Assembly: GCA_031267855.1 (NCBI GenBank)
Contig: JAIRYH010000155.1
Coordinates: 1-10,731, forward strand
Source: Prevotellaceae bacterium
GTDB taxonomy: Bacteria; Bacteroidota; Bacteroidia; Bacteroidales; UBA932
Direction of reading: 5' to 3'
Length of the DNA stretch: 10,731 nt
Below the pieces are notes generated by a model, which was given only the letters and a program-made list of their open reading frames with translations, did no database searches and had not been told where the DNA came from. Below, piece by piece: positions 1 through 6,764 of this stretch. The number at the start of each line of letters is the position of its first letter. The first letter of the stretch is position 1. A program made the translations under genes and the position numbers.

Positions 1-141
1 GGAATCTAACATGGAAAACAGTATCAGCTTAAAAATCGCCTCCCCTGTTAATTTCTTTACTTGATGATCTACTCGCGTTTCAATAGAAAGAAACTCAAAT
101 AGCGCAGGCGGTATCAAATGTATTATCTCTTTTGCTGTCAT
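1..141 (-). CDS. IS4-like transposase, N-terminal fragment (cut by window edge)
   Basis: An open frame of 47 codons starts at an ATG (complement of 139-141) and runs off the left edge without a stop. It is too short to show up as a long ORF, but its protein reads MTAKEIIHLIPPALFEFL and continues with a QVKKLTGEAIFKLILFSML stretch. This resembles the N-terminal helical region of IS4-type (DDE) transposases common in Bacteroidota; the family call rests on memory of such proteins, not a search. The catalytic DDE residues would lie outside the window. An in-frame TGA lies upstream at 202-204 and no other ATG occurs between, so the start is well bounded. No Shine-Dalgarno sequence is evident. Whether the element is intact cannot be judged here. 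Confidence 0.6.
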   Translation of the reverse strand, partial: MTAKEIIHLIPPALFEFLSIETRVDHQVKKLTGEAIFKLILFSMLDS

Positions 142-195
142 AATGAACGCAGAATTACTGCTTTCCTGTTTAACTTTACAAGGTTTCGAACACTT

Positions 196-218
196 ATGGT
201 TTCAAACCCGCCCCTACC
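196..218. repeat. Half of a REP-like palindrome next to the insertion sequence
   Basis: The plus strand reads GGTTTCAAACCCGCCCCTAC at about 198-217. The right arm AAACCCGCCCCTAC would pair with GTAGGGGCGGGTTT, but only GGTTT of that left arm is present before the sequence changes to CTTAT. The truncated symmetry lies between the transposase start and ordinary spacer sequence, so it may mark the outer end of the insertion sequence. That reading is inference. The downstream stretch to about 290 holds only low-complexity GATGAT-type and AACTTTC-type repeats. Confidence 0.4.
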
Positions 219-289
219 CGATGTCCTTACTGCGATGTTGTGATGATATGATGATGTGATGATGCGTCAGCCAACTTTCAACTTTCAAC

Positions 290-316
290 TAAAAAGCCGC
301 ACTACCGCGCGGCTCT
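290..316 (-). terminator. Rho-independent terminator of the lactonase-family gene
   Basis: On the minus strand the arms AGCCGC (309-314) and GCGGCT (295-300) form a 6-bp G+C-rich stem around an 8-nt loop, followed immediately by a run of five T (291-295). It lies about 20 bp past the stop codon of the gene at 333-1457, in the right orientation. It is flanked on both sides by ACTTTCAACT-type repeats. Confidence 0.7.
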
Positions 317-332
317 ACTTTTCACTTTCAAC

Positions 333-1457
333 TTAAAAGGTTACGATGCAGACGGGCGCGCCGGTTTTGATTTCCATTCCGGCAGGCGTTAATGTGCCGG
401 TCTTTTTGTTGCGCTTGAAGACGGTGATGAGGTCGGAGCGCTGGTTGGCGACAAGCAGGTAGCGGCCGTCGCGGGTGATGGCGAAGTCGCGCGGGCCCCT
501 GCCGCCGGTGGCGACCTGCGCTGCGCGCTCGAGCCGCCCGTCCGTCGCGACGGAAAAGCAGGTGATGTTGTCGGCGGTGCCCCGGTTGGTGGCATAGACA
601 AACCGCCCGTCGGGCGAGAGGTGAATGGCCGCCGCGCCGTTGCCGCCGTCGCCGTTCGCCACGGTGGTTTCCTGCAGCACGGACAGCGATGCGTCGGGAT
701 GCACGGACAGCACGGTGAGCGTGCCGTCCAGTTCCTGCAGCACGTAAGCCCTGTCGCCGGCGGCATTAAATGCAAGGTGTCGCGGGCCGCTTCCCTTTTT
801 CAGTTCCAGGCTGCCGGTGACGGTCAGGATGCTTGCGGTATCGAAAGCGTTGTAGCGGTAAACGGTGATTCTGTCGGTCCCCAGGTCGCACGACAGCAGG
901 TGGCGTCCGTCGGGCGTAAAGATGGTCTGGTGCACGTGCGGCGTCTGCCGGTGCGCCGTGTCCCCGCTGCTGCCCGTGTGGCGGATCACCTGCCGGGCGC
1001 TGCCCAGCGAGCCGTCGGCACGGCGTTCGAATACGGCGATGCTGCCGCTGCCGTATCCGGCGGTAACCACATGCCGGTCGGTTACCGCGAGGTAACAGGG
1101 GTCGACGTCCGGCGTGGGCACGGTCTGGCGTTCCTGAAGCGTGCCGGCATGCGGGTCGAAGGAAAATGCGCTGACGGCGCTGCGGTCGCCGGATTCATTG
1201 ACGGCATAGACGAACCGCTTGTCGGGCGACAGCGCCACGTAACTCGGGTTGACGGCCTTTCCGACCGACAGCTGCCGGGCGTCGCCCGTTTTGACATTCA
1301 TTTCATACACGCAGACACCTTCGCCGGCGGCCTGCTCCGTGTAGGCGCCGACAATCATTTTATAGCCTGTGTCGGGCGCGGCTGTGCACCCCGCCAGGAT
1401 GCCGGCCAGGAAAAGGACGGCGCTGCGGCAGCGGGATATGGGGGAAAGATGTTTCAT
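333..1457 (-). CDS. Lactonase-family beta-propeller lipoprotein (6-phosphogluconolactonase-like)
   Basis: The 374-residue protein belongs to the seven-bladed beta-propeller lactonase family (PF10282; the type member is the E. coli Pgl/YbhE 6-phosphogluconolactonase). Residues 1-24 form a lipoprotein signal peptide: a short basic start, a hydrophobic core and the lipobox LAGC with Cys24, so the mature protein should be lipid-anchored outside the cytoplasm, unlike cytoplasmic Pgl. Family marks include repeated blade motifs of the type SPDGRFVYATN (near residues 77-87, 281-291, 329-338), PHVHQ at 173-177 and GPRHLAF at 224-230. An external location makes a role on 6-phosphogluconate unlikely; the substrate is unknown, and many exported members are annotated only by fold. 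The gene is monocistronic, with its own promoter (1522-1552) and terminator (290-316). It looks richer in G+C than the genes to its right. Fold call is firm, function weak. Confidence 0.85.
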   Translation of the reverse strand: MKHLSPISRCRSAVLFLAGILAGCTAAPDTGYKMIVGAYTEQAAGEGVCVYEMNVKTGDARQLSVGKAVNPSYVALSPDKRFVYAVNESGDRSAVSAFSFDPHAGTLQERQTVPTPDVDPCYLAVTDRHVVTAGYGSGSIAVFERRADGSLGSARQVIRHTGSSGDTAHRQTPHVHQTIFTPDGRHLLSCDLGTDRITVYRYNAFDTASILTVTGSLELKKGSGPRHLAFNAAGDRAYVLQELDGTLTVLSVHPDASLSVLQETTVANGDGGNGAAAIHLSPDGRFVYATNRGTADNITCFSVATDGRLERAAQVATGGRGPRDFAITRDGRYLLVANQRSDLITVFKRNKKTGTLTPAGMEIKTGAPVCIVTF

Positions 1458-1521
1458 ACTGTTTATGCCTGTATCTGTATATATATAATGTATACGGTCG
1501 GGCGGACGCCGTCGCGCAGTG

Positions 1522-1552
1522 CAAAGGTAGGCATAGTTTTCAGATTACCAAA
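1522..1552 (-). promoter_or_regulatory. Bacteroidota-type promoter of the lactonase-family gene
   Basis: Read on the minus strand, TTTG (complement of 1549-1552) is followed after 19 nt by TACCTTTG (complement of 1522-1529), which fits the Bacteroidota primary sigma consensus TTTG plus TAnnTTTG. Transcription would begin near 1515, giving a leader of roughly 60 nt. That leader includes an AT-rich GTATA...TATAC inverted repeat at about 1478-1496. Confidence 0.7.
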
Positions 1553-1575
1553 ATCTCCGCGGCCGCTGCGGTGAC

Positions 1576-1602
1576 GGGGTTAACGGGGTTAATGGGGTTA
1601 AT
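1576..1602. repeat. Three tandem 9-bp units (GGGGTTAAC/T)
   Basis: Units at 1576-1584, 1585-1593 and 1594-1602 read GGGGTTAAC, GGGGTTAAT, GGGGTTAAT. They sit directly upstream of the lactonase-gene promoter in a gene-free spacer. No protein-coding role is visible. They could be a direct-repeat protein binding site or a slippage product. Confidence 0.75.
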
Positions 1603-1621
1603 CACATATAATTTATATTTA

Positions 1622-1673
1622 TTTTCTTGATTCCGCAAATATAAGGTTTTTCTTGATGCTGCAAATATAAGGT
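1622..1673. repeat. Two tandem 26-bp repeats
   Basis: Copies at 1622-1647 and 1648-1673 abut exactly and differ at two positions only. Each begins TTTTCTTGAT and ends CAAATATAAGGT. A head-to-tail 26-bp period (about 2.5 helical turns) could place two binding sites, or be a simple duplication. It is about 70 bp upstream of the promoter at 1522-1552. Confidence 0.85.
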
Positions 1674-1697
1674 TAACACATTAATCACATCAACGGC

Positions 1698-1843
1698 AAC
1701 CTTAGTAGAAATGACAGCAAAACCATCCCCCGCGCGGGCTACAGGCGATATAAAAAGCGCGGACGGTGCGCCGCGCGGAACGGAGCCTGTGTAAAAAGGA
1801 ATAATGTAATAAGGTTTTATATTACGGGAATTCTACTAAGGTT
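1698..1843. repeat. 146-bp element bounded by perfect 13-bp inverted repeats
   Basis: AACCTTAGTAGAA (1698-1710) and TTCTACTAAGGTT (1831-1843) are exact reverse complements. Inside lie a 10-bp palindrome CCCGCGCGGG (1729-1738), a stem ACAGGC (1741-1746)/GCCTGT (1785-1790) enclosing GCGCGG (1757-1762)/CCGCGC (1771-1776), and a hairpin GTAATA (1806-1811)/TATTAC (1820-1825). The interior is much richer in G+C than its flanks. A 27-codon frame (ATG at 1711, TAA at 1792-1794) lies inside but has no ribosome binding site and I do not recognise it. No obvious target-site duplication is seen next to the arms. It may be a miniature inverted-repeat element, or a multi-branched structured RNA closed by the 13-bp stem; the sequence alone does not decide. 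Confidence 0.6.
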
Positions 1844-1872
1844 TCTTTTGAAAAATAAGGTCAGCGCACGAG

Positions 1873-1936
1873 GAATTAAGAATTAGGAATTGGCTTACGC
1901 CATTGCGCGCTTGTCGCAATTCTTAATTCTTAATCC
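1873..1936. repeat. Long hairpin of AT-rich repeat words
   Basis: The 20-nt arms at 1873-1892 and 1917-1936 pair with about three mismatches around a 24-nt, G+C-richer loop. The arms consist of the degenerate word (T)TAATTCTTAA and its complement, and further copies continue to 1950. The outer flanks AGCGCA (1863-1868) and TGCGCT extend the symmetry. No gene is present; the structure sits between the terminator of the foldase gene and the lactonase-gene promoter. Confidence 0.6.
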
Positions 1937-2030
1937 TTAATTCTTAATTCACAGCTGCGCTTACCTGCGGTTATGAAAATCCGATCCTTCGGGTCATTTC
2001 CCTACAGCTGATTCGCATAATTCGTAATTG

Positions 2031-2060
2031 AAAAGGGCGACCACAAGGGGTCGCCCCTAC
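2031..2060 (-). terminator. REP-like hairpin acting as terminator of the foldase gene
   Basis: GGGCGACC (2035-2042) and GGTCGCCC (2049-2056) are perfect complements. On the minus strand the stem is followed by TTTT (complement of 2031-2034), about 60 bp beyond the stop codon of the gene at 2120-4252. Its right side reads CGCCCCTAC, the same ending as the half palindrome at 204-217, which suggests a dispersed palindromic repeat reused as a terminator. Confidence 0.55.
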
Positions 2061-2087
2061 GACGGGACAATGTGGCCGGCGCCAGCC

Positions 2088-2118
2088 AAATCCGTAAATC
2101 TGTAAATCCGTAAATCCG
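2088..2118. repeat. Four tandem 8-bp units (AAATCCGT)
   Basis: Units AAATCCGT, AAATCTGT, AAATCCGT and a partial AAATCCG run head to tail from 2088 to 2118, ending next to the stop codon of the foldase gene. It is one of several short-period arrays restricted to spacers in this window. Confidence 0.8.
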
Positions 2119-2119
2119 A

Positions 2120-4252
2120 TTAAAAGAATCGTCCGCGATGATCGACCACGTCGGCGGTTTTTTCGAGGACGTCATAGAATTCCTGGTAGCGTTGCATCAG
2201 CGTCATCTGGTCGTATTTTTCCATGTATGCTTCGCGTTCTTTTTCTTCGTCGAGCGTGTAGGCCGCGCCGGTGTAGCGGCGGGTTACGGTAAAGAAATAT
2301 GCTCCCAGCGAGCCTTTCACGGGGCCGGTCAGGGTGTTCTCCGGCGCGCCGGCGGCGCTGCCCTGCAATTTCGGTTCCAGTCCGGCGCCGGTGATAAAGC
2401 TGCTGCCGGCAAAGGAAATGTCGGTGGCGGCAGTTACCGTCAGGCCGGTTTTTTCGGCCAGTTCATCAATGGAGGCCACGGTAGCGGCGGCTTCTTTCAT
2501 TTGTTGCGCCAGGCGTTCGACTTTCTGTTCCTGCTGCAGGATGCTTTCTATTTCCGGGCGAACCTGTTGAAAAGGCAGCATTCCCTGATTGCGGACAGCC
2601 GTCAGCGACGCCACCACAAAATAGTTGCCGACCGTCAGTACCGGCGACACGTCGCCTGTTTTGACTTCATACACCCACCGCATCAGGTCGCGTACATTGG
2701 CGCCTGGCAATGCTGCCAGGCTTTTTTGGCCTTCCCTTAGCGACCAGGCGGGCACGACGTTTAATTTCTTTTCGGCGGCGGCTTCCCTGAACTGTTCGTG
2801 CCCGGCGCTTGCCGTGGCAAGATCATTCGCCCGGGCAAAGATCGTCTGGTAGGTGTTTTTGCCGGGATGCGCGGTTTTTTCCACTATCGCCAGCTGCACC
2901 ATGCGTTCTTCGGGGCTGCGGTCGGTGACTTCGACGATGTGCGTGCCGAAAGTTGTTTCGACTTTTATCAGTCTGTTTTGAGGAACTACAAAGCAGGTGT
3001 CATTGAAAGCTTTTACCATCACGCCCTGCGTAAACCATCCCAAATCGCCTTCATTGCGGTTGGCGGCCTGGTCGGCGGAATATTGCTGGGCAATGTATCC
3101 GAAATTCGCGCCGCGTCCCAGCACGTTGATCAGGCTGTCGGCTATCCGGCCGGCCGCTTCCTTTCCGACGTTTTGAATGAGGATGTGGCGGGCTTTTACG
3201 GAGTCGGGCATCATGCGCGACCGGATGATGCGGGCGGTATAAAACGTGTTGTCTTCGCGGTAAACCGGCAGCACGTCTTTTGCCGCAGCGCGGAATGCAA
3301 AGCTGTCGAGCGCCGGTGAAAGTTCGTTCCGCTTGTAGTATTTTCCGGAAAAAGTGACGTCGGAATTGCGCGACACGAAATTGCCCAATTCGGCGGTTTT
3401 GGTGGCGGTAAATTCATTATAAATTTTCGCCATGGCTTCTTCCGCCAGGCGGATATCGTCGTCCGACGGTTCTACGGGAAAGGCGACCAGTTCCACGTCG
3501 CGTTCGTCGGCCGGTTGTGCAAACCGGTTTTTATGTTTGTTGTAATATTGCCGCGCGGCTCCCTCGGTGATCCGGACGGTCGAGTCGTCGGCAGCATTGA
3601 TGCTTTGCGCCACATAGCCGATGTCGACCGTCGTGTTCCGGTCGGCCACCCTGCGCTTCAGTTCCAGCGAATTGCTGCGGCTGCTCTGCGTCAGCAGCGA
3701 CATGTATTTCTCCAGCAGCTGGGCATTGCGCATGCGGTCTTCGCAGTATTTCCAATAGGCGGCACGCATTCCGGAGGGGTCGCTGTTGATGCTGCTGATA
3801 AAGTTGAGGACATTCACGCGGCTGAATACGCCGGTTTCGCCCCAGAATACCGGATCGCGCTGCAATATGGGCGAAATGGAGCGTCCCTGCGTCAAATCGA
3901 CCAGTTCTTTGGCCGATATTTCCATGCCGCTTTTTTCATACTGGGGATTCAATACTTCTTCGCGGAAAAAGTCCTGCCACACCTGCTCGTTGATCTGTTC
4001 CTGCATTTCTTCGCTCAGCGAGGAGCCGCCGGTAAACAGCGTGTTGATCTGGGAATAATATTCCTGCCGCTTGATGAAATCCTGGTAGGAAATTTCTTTT
4101 CCGTTAATTTCTCCGACGTCGTTTTGCGAGGAAAACACGGAGATGATGGAACTCAAGGTGTCCGCATCCACGATAAACGAAATCAGTGCAAATCCTATGA
4201 TGACCGTAATGAACACGCCCATGCGTACTCTGATTTTTTCTAAAACTGCCAT
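2120..4252 (-). CDS. ppiD: PpiD-like membrane-anchored peptidyl-prolyl isomerase/foldase
   Basis: The 710-residue protein has the PpiD/SurA-like plan. A short cytoplasmic start (MAVLEKIRVRMG) leads into one transmembrane segment (about 11-28). A SurA_N-type helical chaperone region follows (roughly 45-240), starting with GEINGKEISYQDF. A parvulin rotamase domain spans about 353-445, with KARHILIQ (353-360), GDLGWF (402-407) and FGTHIVEV (435-442). A second, divergent PPIase-like region and a C-terminal helical tail complete it. Such proteins sit in the inner membrane facing the periplasm and help fold exported proteins. The chosen ATG (complement of 4250-4252) gives the usual family start; an in-frame TTG 36 nt upstream lies within the -7 box and cannot be used. 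Whether the parvulin domain is catalytically active cannot be told. It has its own promoter and a hairpin terminator. The ppiD symbol is by architecture; orthology to E. coli ppiD is not shown. Confidence 0.88.
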   Translation of the reverse strand: MAVLEKIRVRMGVFITVIIGFALISFIVDADTLSSIISVFSSQNDVGEINGKEISYQDFIKRQEYYSQINTLFTGGSSLSEEMQEQINEQVWQDFFREEVLNPQYEKSGMEISAKELVDLTQGRSISPILQRDPVFWGETGVFSRVNVLNFISSINSDPSGMRAAYWKYCEDRMRNAQLLEKYMSLLTQSSRSNSLELKRRVADRNTTVDIGYVAQSINAADDSTVRITEGAARQYYNKHKNRFAQPADERDVELVAFPVEPSDDDIRLAEEAMAKIYNEFTATKTAELGNFVSRNSDVTFSGKYYKRNELSPALDSFAFRAAAKDVLPVYREDNTFYTARIIRSRMMPDSVKARHILIQNVGKEAAGRIADSLINVLGRGANFGYIAQQYSADQAANRNEGDLGWFTQGVMVKAFNDTCFVVPQNRLIKVETTFGTHIVEVTDRSPEERMVQLAIVEKTAHPGKNTYQTIFARANDLATASAGHEQFREAAAEKKLNVVPAWSLREGQKSLAALPGANVRDLMRWVYEVKTGDVSPVLTVGNYFVVASLTAVRNQGMLPFQQVRPEIESILQQEQKVERLAQQMKEAAATVASIDELAEKTGLTVTAATDISFAGSSFITGAGLEPKLQGSAAGAPENTLTGPVKGSLGAYFFTVTRRYTGAAYTLDEEKEREAYMEKYDQMTLMQRYQEFYDVLEKTADVVDHRGRFF

Positions 4253-4285
4253 TGGTATGTGTGTTTTTAAATTTTTATTGGAGCG

Positions 4286-4293
4286 CAAAAATA
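4286..4293 (-). promoter_or_regulatory. Candidate -7 box of the foldase gene
   Basis: The minus strand reads TATTTTTG here, matching TAnnTTTG, about 33 nt upstream of the ATG. The upstream TTTG element is less clear (TTCG in an A/T-rich run at about the right distance). The 152-bp gap after dprA and this box suggest the foldase gene is transcribed on its own. The rest of the gap (4294-4440) shows no T-tailed hairpin and no gene. Confidence 0.5.
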
Positions 4294-4440
4294 GTAATTT
4301 TTTTTGGATTATCGAATTTTTACTTTACAGGCCGGCTCTTTTTGCGGAGGCGCTGTCGTTTTGCGTTGATGCCGTGTTGCGGTGACGATTGCCCGGGCGC
4401 GCCAGCCGGTGCTTGGGGCTTAATCCTGAAGCGGCGGCGG

Positions 4441-5598
4441 CTATTTTAATTCGTATCGCTTTCCGGGCAGGGTACGCAGCAGGTTGTCGATTTCCATTTT
4501 AAACAATAAAGCCGACAGCCGGGACATCGGAATCTTTGTAGCGTAACAAATCGCGTCAATAGTTGCTGCCGGGTTTGCTTTCAATGTTTCTACAATCATT
4601 TTTCCCTCGCCGGAGAGCGGGGCAAACAGCGATAATTGCTGTGCTTTTTCTTTTTCCTGCGGATCCCAGCCCAGCGCATATTCAATATCGGCAATGTTTT
4701 CGACCAATGCCGCCCTGTTGGAGCGGATGAGCGCATTGCATCCTTTGGAGCAGGGGTCGCCTGCGCGTCCCGGTACGGCCAGCACATCGCGATTGTACGA
4801 CAGCGCCAGTCCGGCGGTAATCAGTGCGCCGCCCTTTTCTCCGGACTCCACTACCAGTGTGGCGTCGGCAAGTCCGGCAATAATGCGGTTGCGCTGTACG
4901 AAATTCTGGCGGTCGGGTTTGGTGTCCGATAAAAAATCGGTTACCAGCGCGCCTTCCTGTGCTGTTATCTGCTTTGCCGTTGCATGGTGCAGTGACGGGT
5001 AAATTTTGTCCAAGCCCGTTGCCATTACGGCAACGGTAGGTAAATGGTTATTCAATGCCGCTTTGTGGGCGCAGATGTCAATGCCGTAAGCGAGTCCGCT
5101 CACGATGACGGGTGCATGACCGCGTGCGGCCAGTTGCGCCACGATCGCTTCGCACCGTTCCAGTCCGTATGGTGTAGCCTGCCGCGTTCCGACAATGCTT
5201 AAAATTTTCGTTTGATTGAAGTCAACTGTTCCGTTGACAAAAAGGACAACAGGCCCGTCTTCGCATTGTGCCAAACGTTGCGGGTATTTGTCATCGATAT
5301 AGCAAAGCCCGTGAAAATTGTTTTTTAAGAGAAAAGCACATTCCTTTTCGGCGCGCTGCAGCACTTGCTGTCCCGTGATTTTATGGGCTATCGTTGCGCC
5401 AATGCCCGAAACTTTTTGCAGCAATGCCTTTTTCTCACGAAACACTGCTTCCGCGCTTCCGCACTTGGCGATTAAGCGTTTCGCCAGTGTGCCGCCGATG
5501 CCGGGTACCAGTCCGAGAGCAATATAATACAGCAGCCTGTTCTCTGCCGGGGCAATGTTGCCGGAATCAATGGGTTTTGTAGTCGTATCGTCCGGCAT
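4441..5598 (-). CDS. dprA: DNA-processing protein DprA
   Basis: The 385-residue protein matches DprA/Smf, which binds incoming single-stranded DNA during transformation and loads RecA; in species without known competence its role is unclear. Residues about 20-75 form the helix-hairpin-helix/SAM-like N-terminal part (LVPGIGGTLAKRL). The Rossmann-like DNA_processg_A domain spans about 95-305, with VGTRQATPYG (136-145), SGLAYGIDICAH (167-178), RNRIIAGLADATLVVES (236-252), PGR (276-278) and KGCNALIR (285-292). The C-terminal 330-385 resembles the winged-helix DprA_WH domain (ATIDAICYATKIPMSRLSALL). Length and motifs are complete. It follows queA by 53 bp on the same strand, so probably shares a transcript with truB and queA. 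No clear Shine-Dalgarno sequence precedes the ATG, which is usual in this phylum. Confidence 0.95.
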   Translation of the reverse strand: MPDDTTTKPIDSGNIAPAENRLLYYIALGLVPGIGGTLAKRLIAKCGSAEAVFREKKALLQKVSGIGATIAHKITGQQVLQRAEKECAFLLKNNFHGLCYIDDKYPQRLAQCEDGPVVLFVNGTVDFNQTKILSIVGTRQATPYGLERCEAIVAQLAARGHAPVIVSGLAYGIDICAHKAALNNHLPTVAVMATGLDKIYPSLHHATAKQITAQEGALVTDFLSDTKPDRQNFVQRNRIIAGLADATLVVESGEKGGALITAGLALSYNRDVLAVPGRAGDPCSKGCNALIRSNRAALVENIADIEYALGWDPQEKEKAQQLSLFAPLSGEGKMIVETLKANPAATIDAICYATKIPMSRLSALLFKMEIDNLLRTLPGKRYELK

Positions 5599-5651
5599 TT
5601 CGGTAAATTAAGAAGTGAGAAACGGTTATTCCCCTTTCGGAAGCAGGGGGG

Positions 5652-6701
5652 TTACAGTATTAGCATGGCGTCGCCATACGTGCCGAAGCGGTACTTGTCT
5701 TTTACCGCCTGTTCGTATGCTTTTTTCATTTGTTCGTAGCCGCCGAAAGAAGTTACCGCCATCAACATGGTGGAAAAAGGGAGGTGAAAGTTCGTAATAA
5801 CCGATGTCGGCACAGTGAAATCGTAAGGCGGGAAAATAAATTTATTCGTCCATCCGTTGAATGTTTTCAGGCGACCTTCCGTCGTTACGGCCGTTTCAAT
5901 GGCTCGCAGGGTAGTGGAACCTACCGCGCAAACCTGCCTGTTCTTTTCTTTCACCCGGTTCACCATGGCCACTGCTTCTTCCGTAACAATCACCTGTTCC
6001 GAGTCCATGCGGTGTTTCGAGAGGTCCTCTACGTCAACCACCCGGAAACTTCCCAGACTCATGTGCAAAGTAACGGACGTCTGTTGGATCCCCTCTATTT
6101 CCATGCGTTTTAAGAGCTCGCGGCTGAAGTGCAAGCCGGCAGCGGGCACAGCGACAGCGCCTTCATTTTTTGCAAAAATGGTTTGGTAGCGTTCCTCATC
6201 AAGCGGTTCGTTTTGTTTGCGAACCCACCGCGGGAGCGGCATTTCGCCCAATCCGAACAGCGTTCTTTTAAATTCTTCGTGTGTGCCGTCAAAGAGAAAA
6301 CGCACCGTGCGCCCACGAGATGTAGTATTGTCAATCACTTCTGCCACCAGTGCATCATCTTCGCCAAAATATAATTTGTTTCCTATCCTGATTTTCCGCG
6401 CCGGGTCTACCAGAACGTCCCACAAACGCTGATCGTTGTTGAGTTCACGCAATAAAAACACTTCGATTTCCGCCCCCGTTTTTTCTTTATTGCCATACAG
6501 GCGCGCCGGAAAAACCTTGGTGTCATTGAAGACCATAATATCGCCTTCAAAAAAATACTTGACTGCGTCCTTGAATATTTTGTGCTCTATTTTCCCGCTG
6601 TCGCGGTGAAGCACCATCAGTCGCGATTCATCGCGATGTTTGGCGGGATATTTGGCAATCAGTTCATTTGAAAATTTAAAATTGAATTGAGAAAGTTTCA
6701 T
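5652..6701 (-). CDS. queA: S-adenosylmethionine:tRNA ribosyltransferase-isomerase QueA
   Basis: QueA transfers and isomerises the ribosyl part of S-adenosylmethionine onto 7-aminomethyl-7-deazaguanine at tRNA position 34, giving epoxyqueuosine. The 349-residue length is typical. Conserved stretches are all present: [14 protein letters not shown] (18-31), [12 protein letters not shown] (57-68), GEMPLPRW (152-159), [18 protein letters not shown] (175-192), HMSLGSF (213-219), [13 protein letters not shown] (304-316) and the C-terminal [13 protein letters not shown]. It begins 63 bp after truB on the same strand, grouping two tRNA-modification genes. The gap contains a 7-bp inverted repeat (6736-6751). 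The remaining queuosine genes are not in the window. Confidence 0.97.
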   Translation of the reverse strand: MKLSQFNFKFSNELIAKYPAKHRDESRLMVLHRDSGKIEHKIFKDAVKYFFEGDIMVFNDTKVFPARLYGNKEKTGAEIEVFLLRELNNDQRLWDVLVDPARKIRIGNKLYFGEDDALVAEVIDNTTSRGRTVRFLFDGTHEEFKRTLFGLGEMPLPRWVRKQNEPLDEERYQTIFAKNEGAVAVPAAGLHFSRELLKRMEIEGIQQTSVTLHMSLGSFRVVDVEDLSKHRMDSEQVIVTEEAVAMVNRVKEKNRQVCAVGSTTLRAIETAVTTEGRLKTFNGWTNKFIFPPYDFTVPTSVITNFHLPFSTMLMAVTSFGGYEQMKKAYEQAVKDKYRFGTYGDAMLIL

Positions 6702-6735
6702 GGAATTTTTGTGTTATTGAGATGTAAAACACCTT

Positions 6736-6751
6736 ATTTTGTGTACAAAAT
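6736..6751. promoter_or_regulatory. Short inverted repeat between truB and queA
   Basis: ATTTTGT (6736-6742) and ACAAAAT (6745-6751) are exact complements with a 2-nt spacer, about 35-50 bp upstream of the queA start. The minus strand reads GAATTTTG across it, a poor match to a -7 box, with a TTGG about 20 nt upstream. It could be an operator or a chance AT-rich symmetry. Confidence 0.3.
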
Positions 6752-6764
6752 TCGTGAAATAGTT

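Noticed and set aside
231..268. A possible CRISPR-like or satellite array in the GATGAT-rich stretch
   Set aside because: Only a short, irregular trinucleotide-type low-complexity run without spacers of constant length.
621..1574. A 317-codon open frame on the plus strand opposite the lactonase-family gene
   Set aside because: It is antisense to a well supported lipoprotein gene, is made of Gly/Ala/Val/Arg-rich sequence typical of the reverse frame of a G+C-rich gene, and has no recognisable domain or start signal.
1711..1722. The 12-nt word ATGACAGCAAAA is identical to the start of the transposase frame at the left edge, suggesting the 146-bp element derives from that IS
   Set aside because: Flanking sequence on both sides is unrelated, and several chance 12-nt matches are expected within a window of this size on two strands.
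1711..1794. A 27-codon frame (starting MTAKPSPARATGD) inside the 146-bp element
   Set aside because: No Shine-Dalgarno sequence or promoter, proline/alanine-rich sequence that follows from the G+C-rich stems, and the frame coincides with predicted hairpins.
1725..1795. A tRNA or known riboswitch in the G+C-rich hairpin region
   Set aside because: No cloverleaf, T-loop or known aptamer core can be traced, and no gene starts downstream on the plus strand.
3515..4243. A 242-codon open frame on the plus strand opposite the foldase gene
   Set aside because: Shadow frame: the minus-strand protein has a clear transmembrane anchor and parvulin domain, while this frame shows no family features.
4253..4288. 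A TTG start 12 codons upstream for the foldase gene
   Set aside because: The TTG overlaps the TAnnTTTG promoter box at 4286-4293, so it would not be transcribed; the ATG at 4252 gives the standard family N-terminus.
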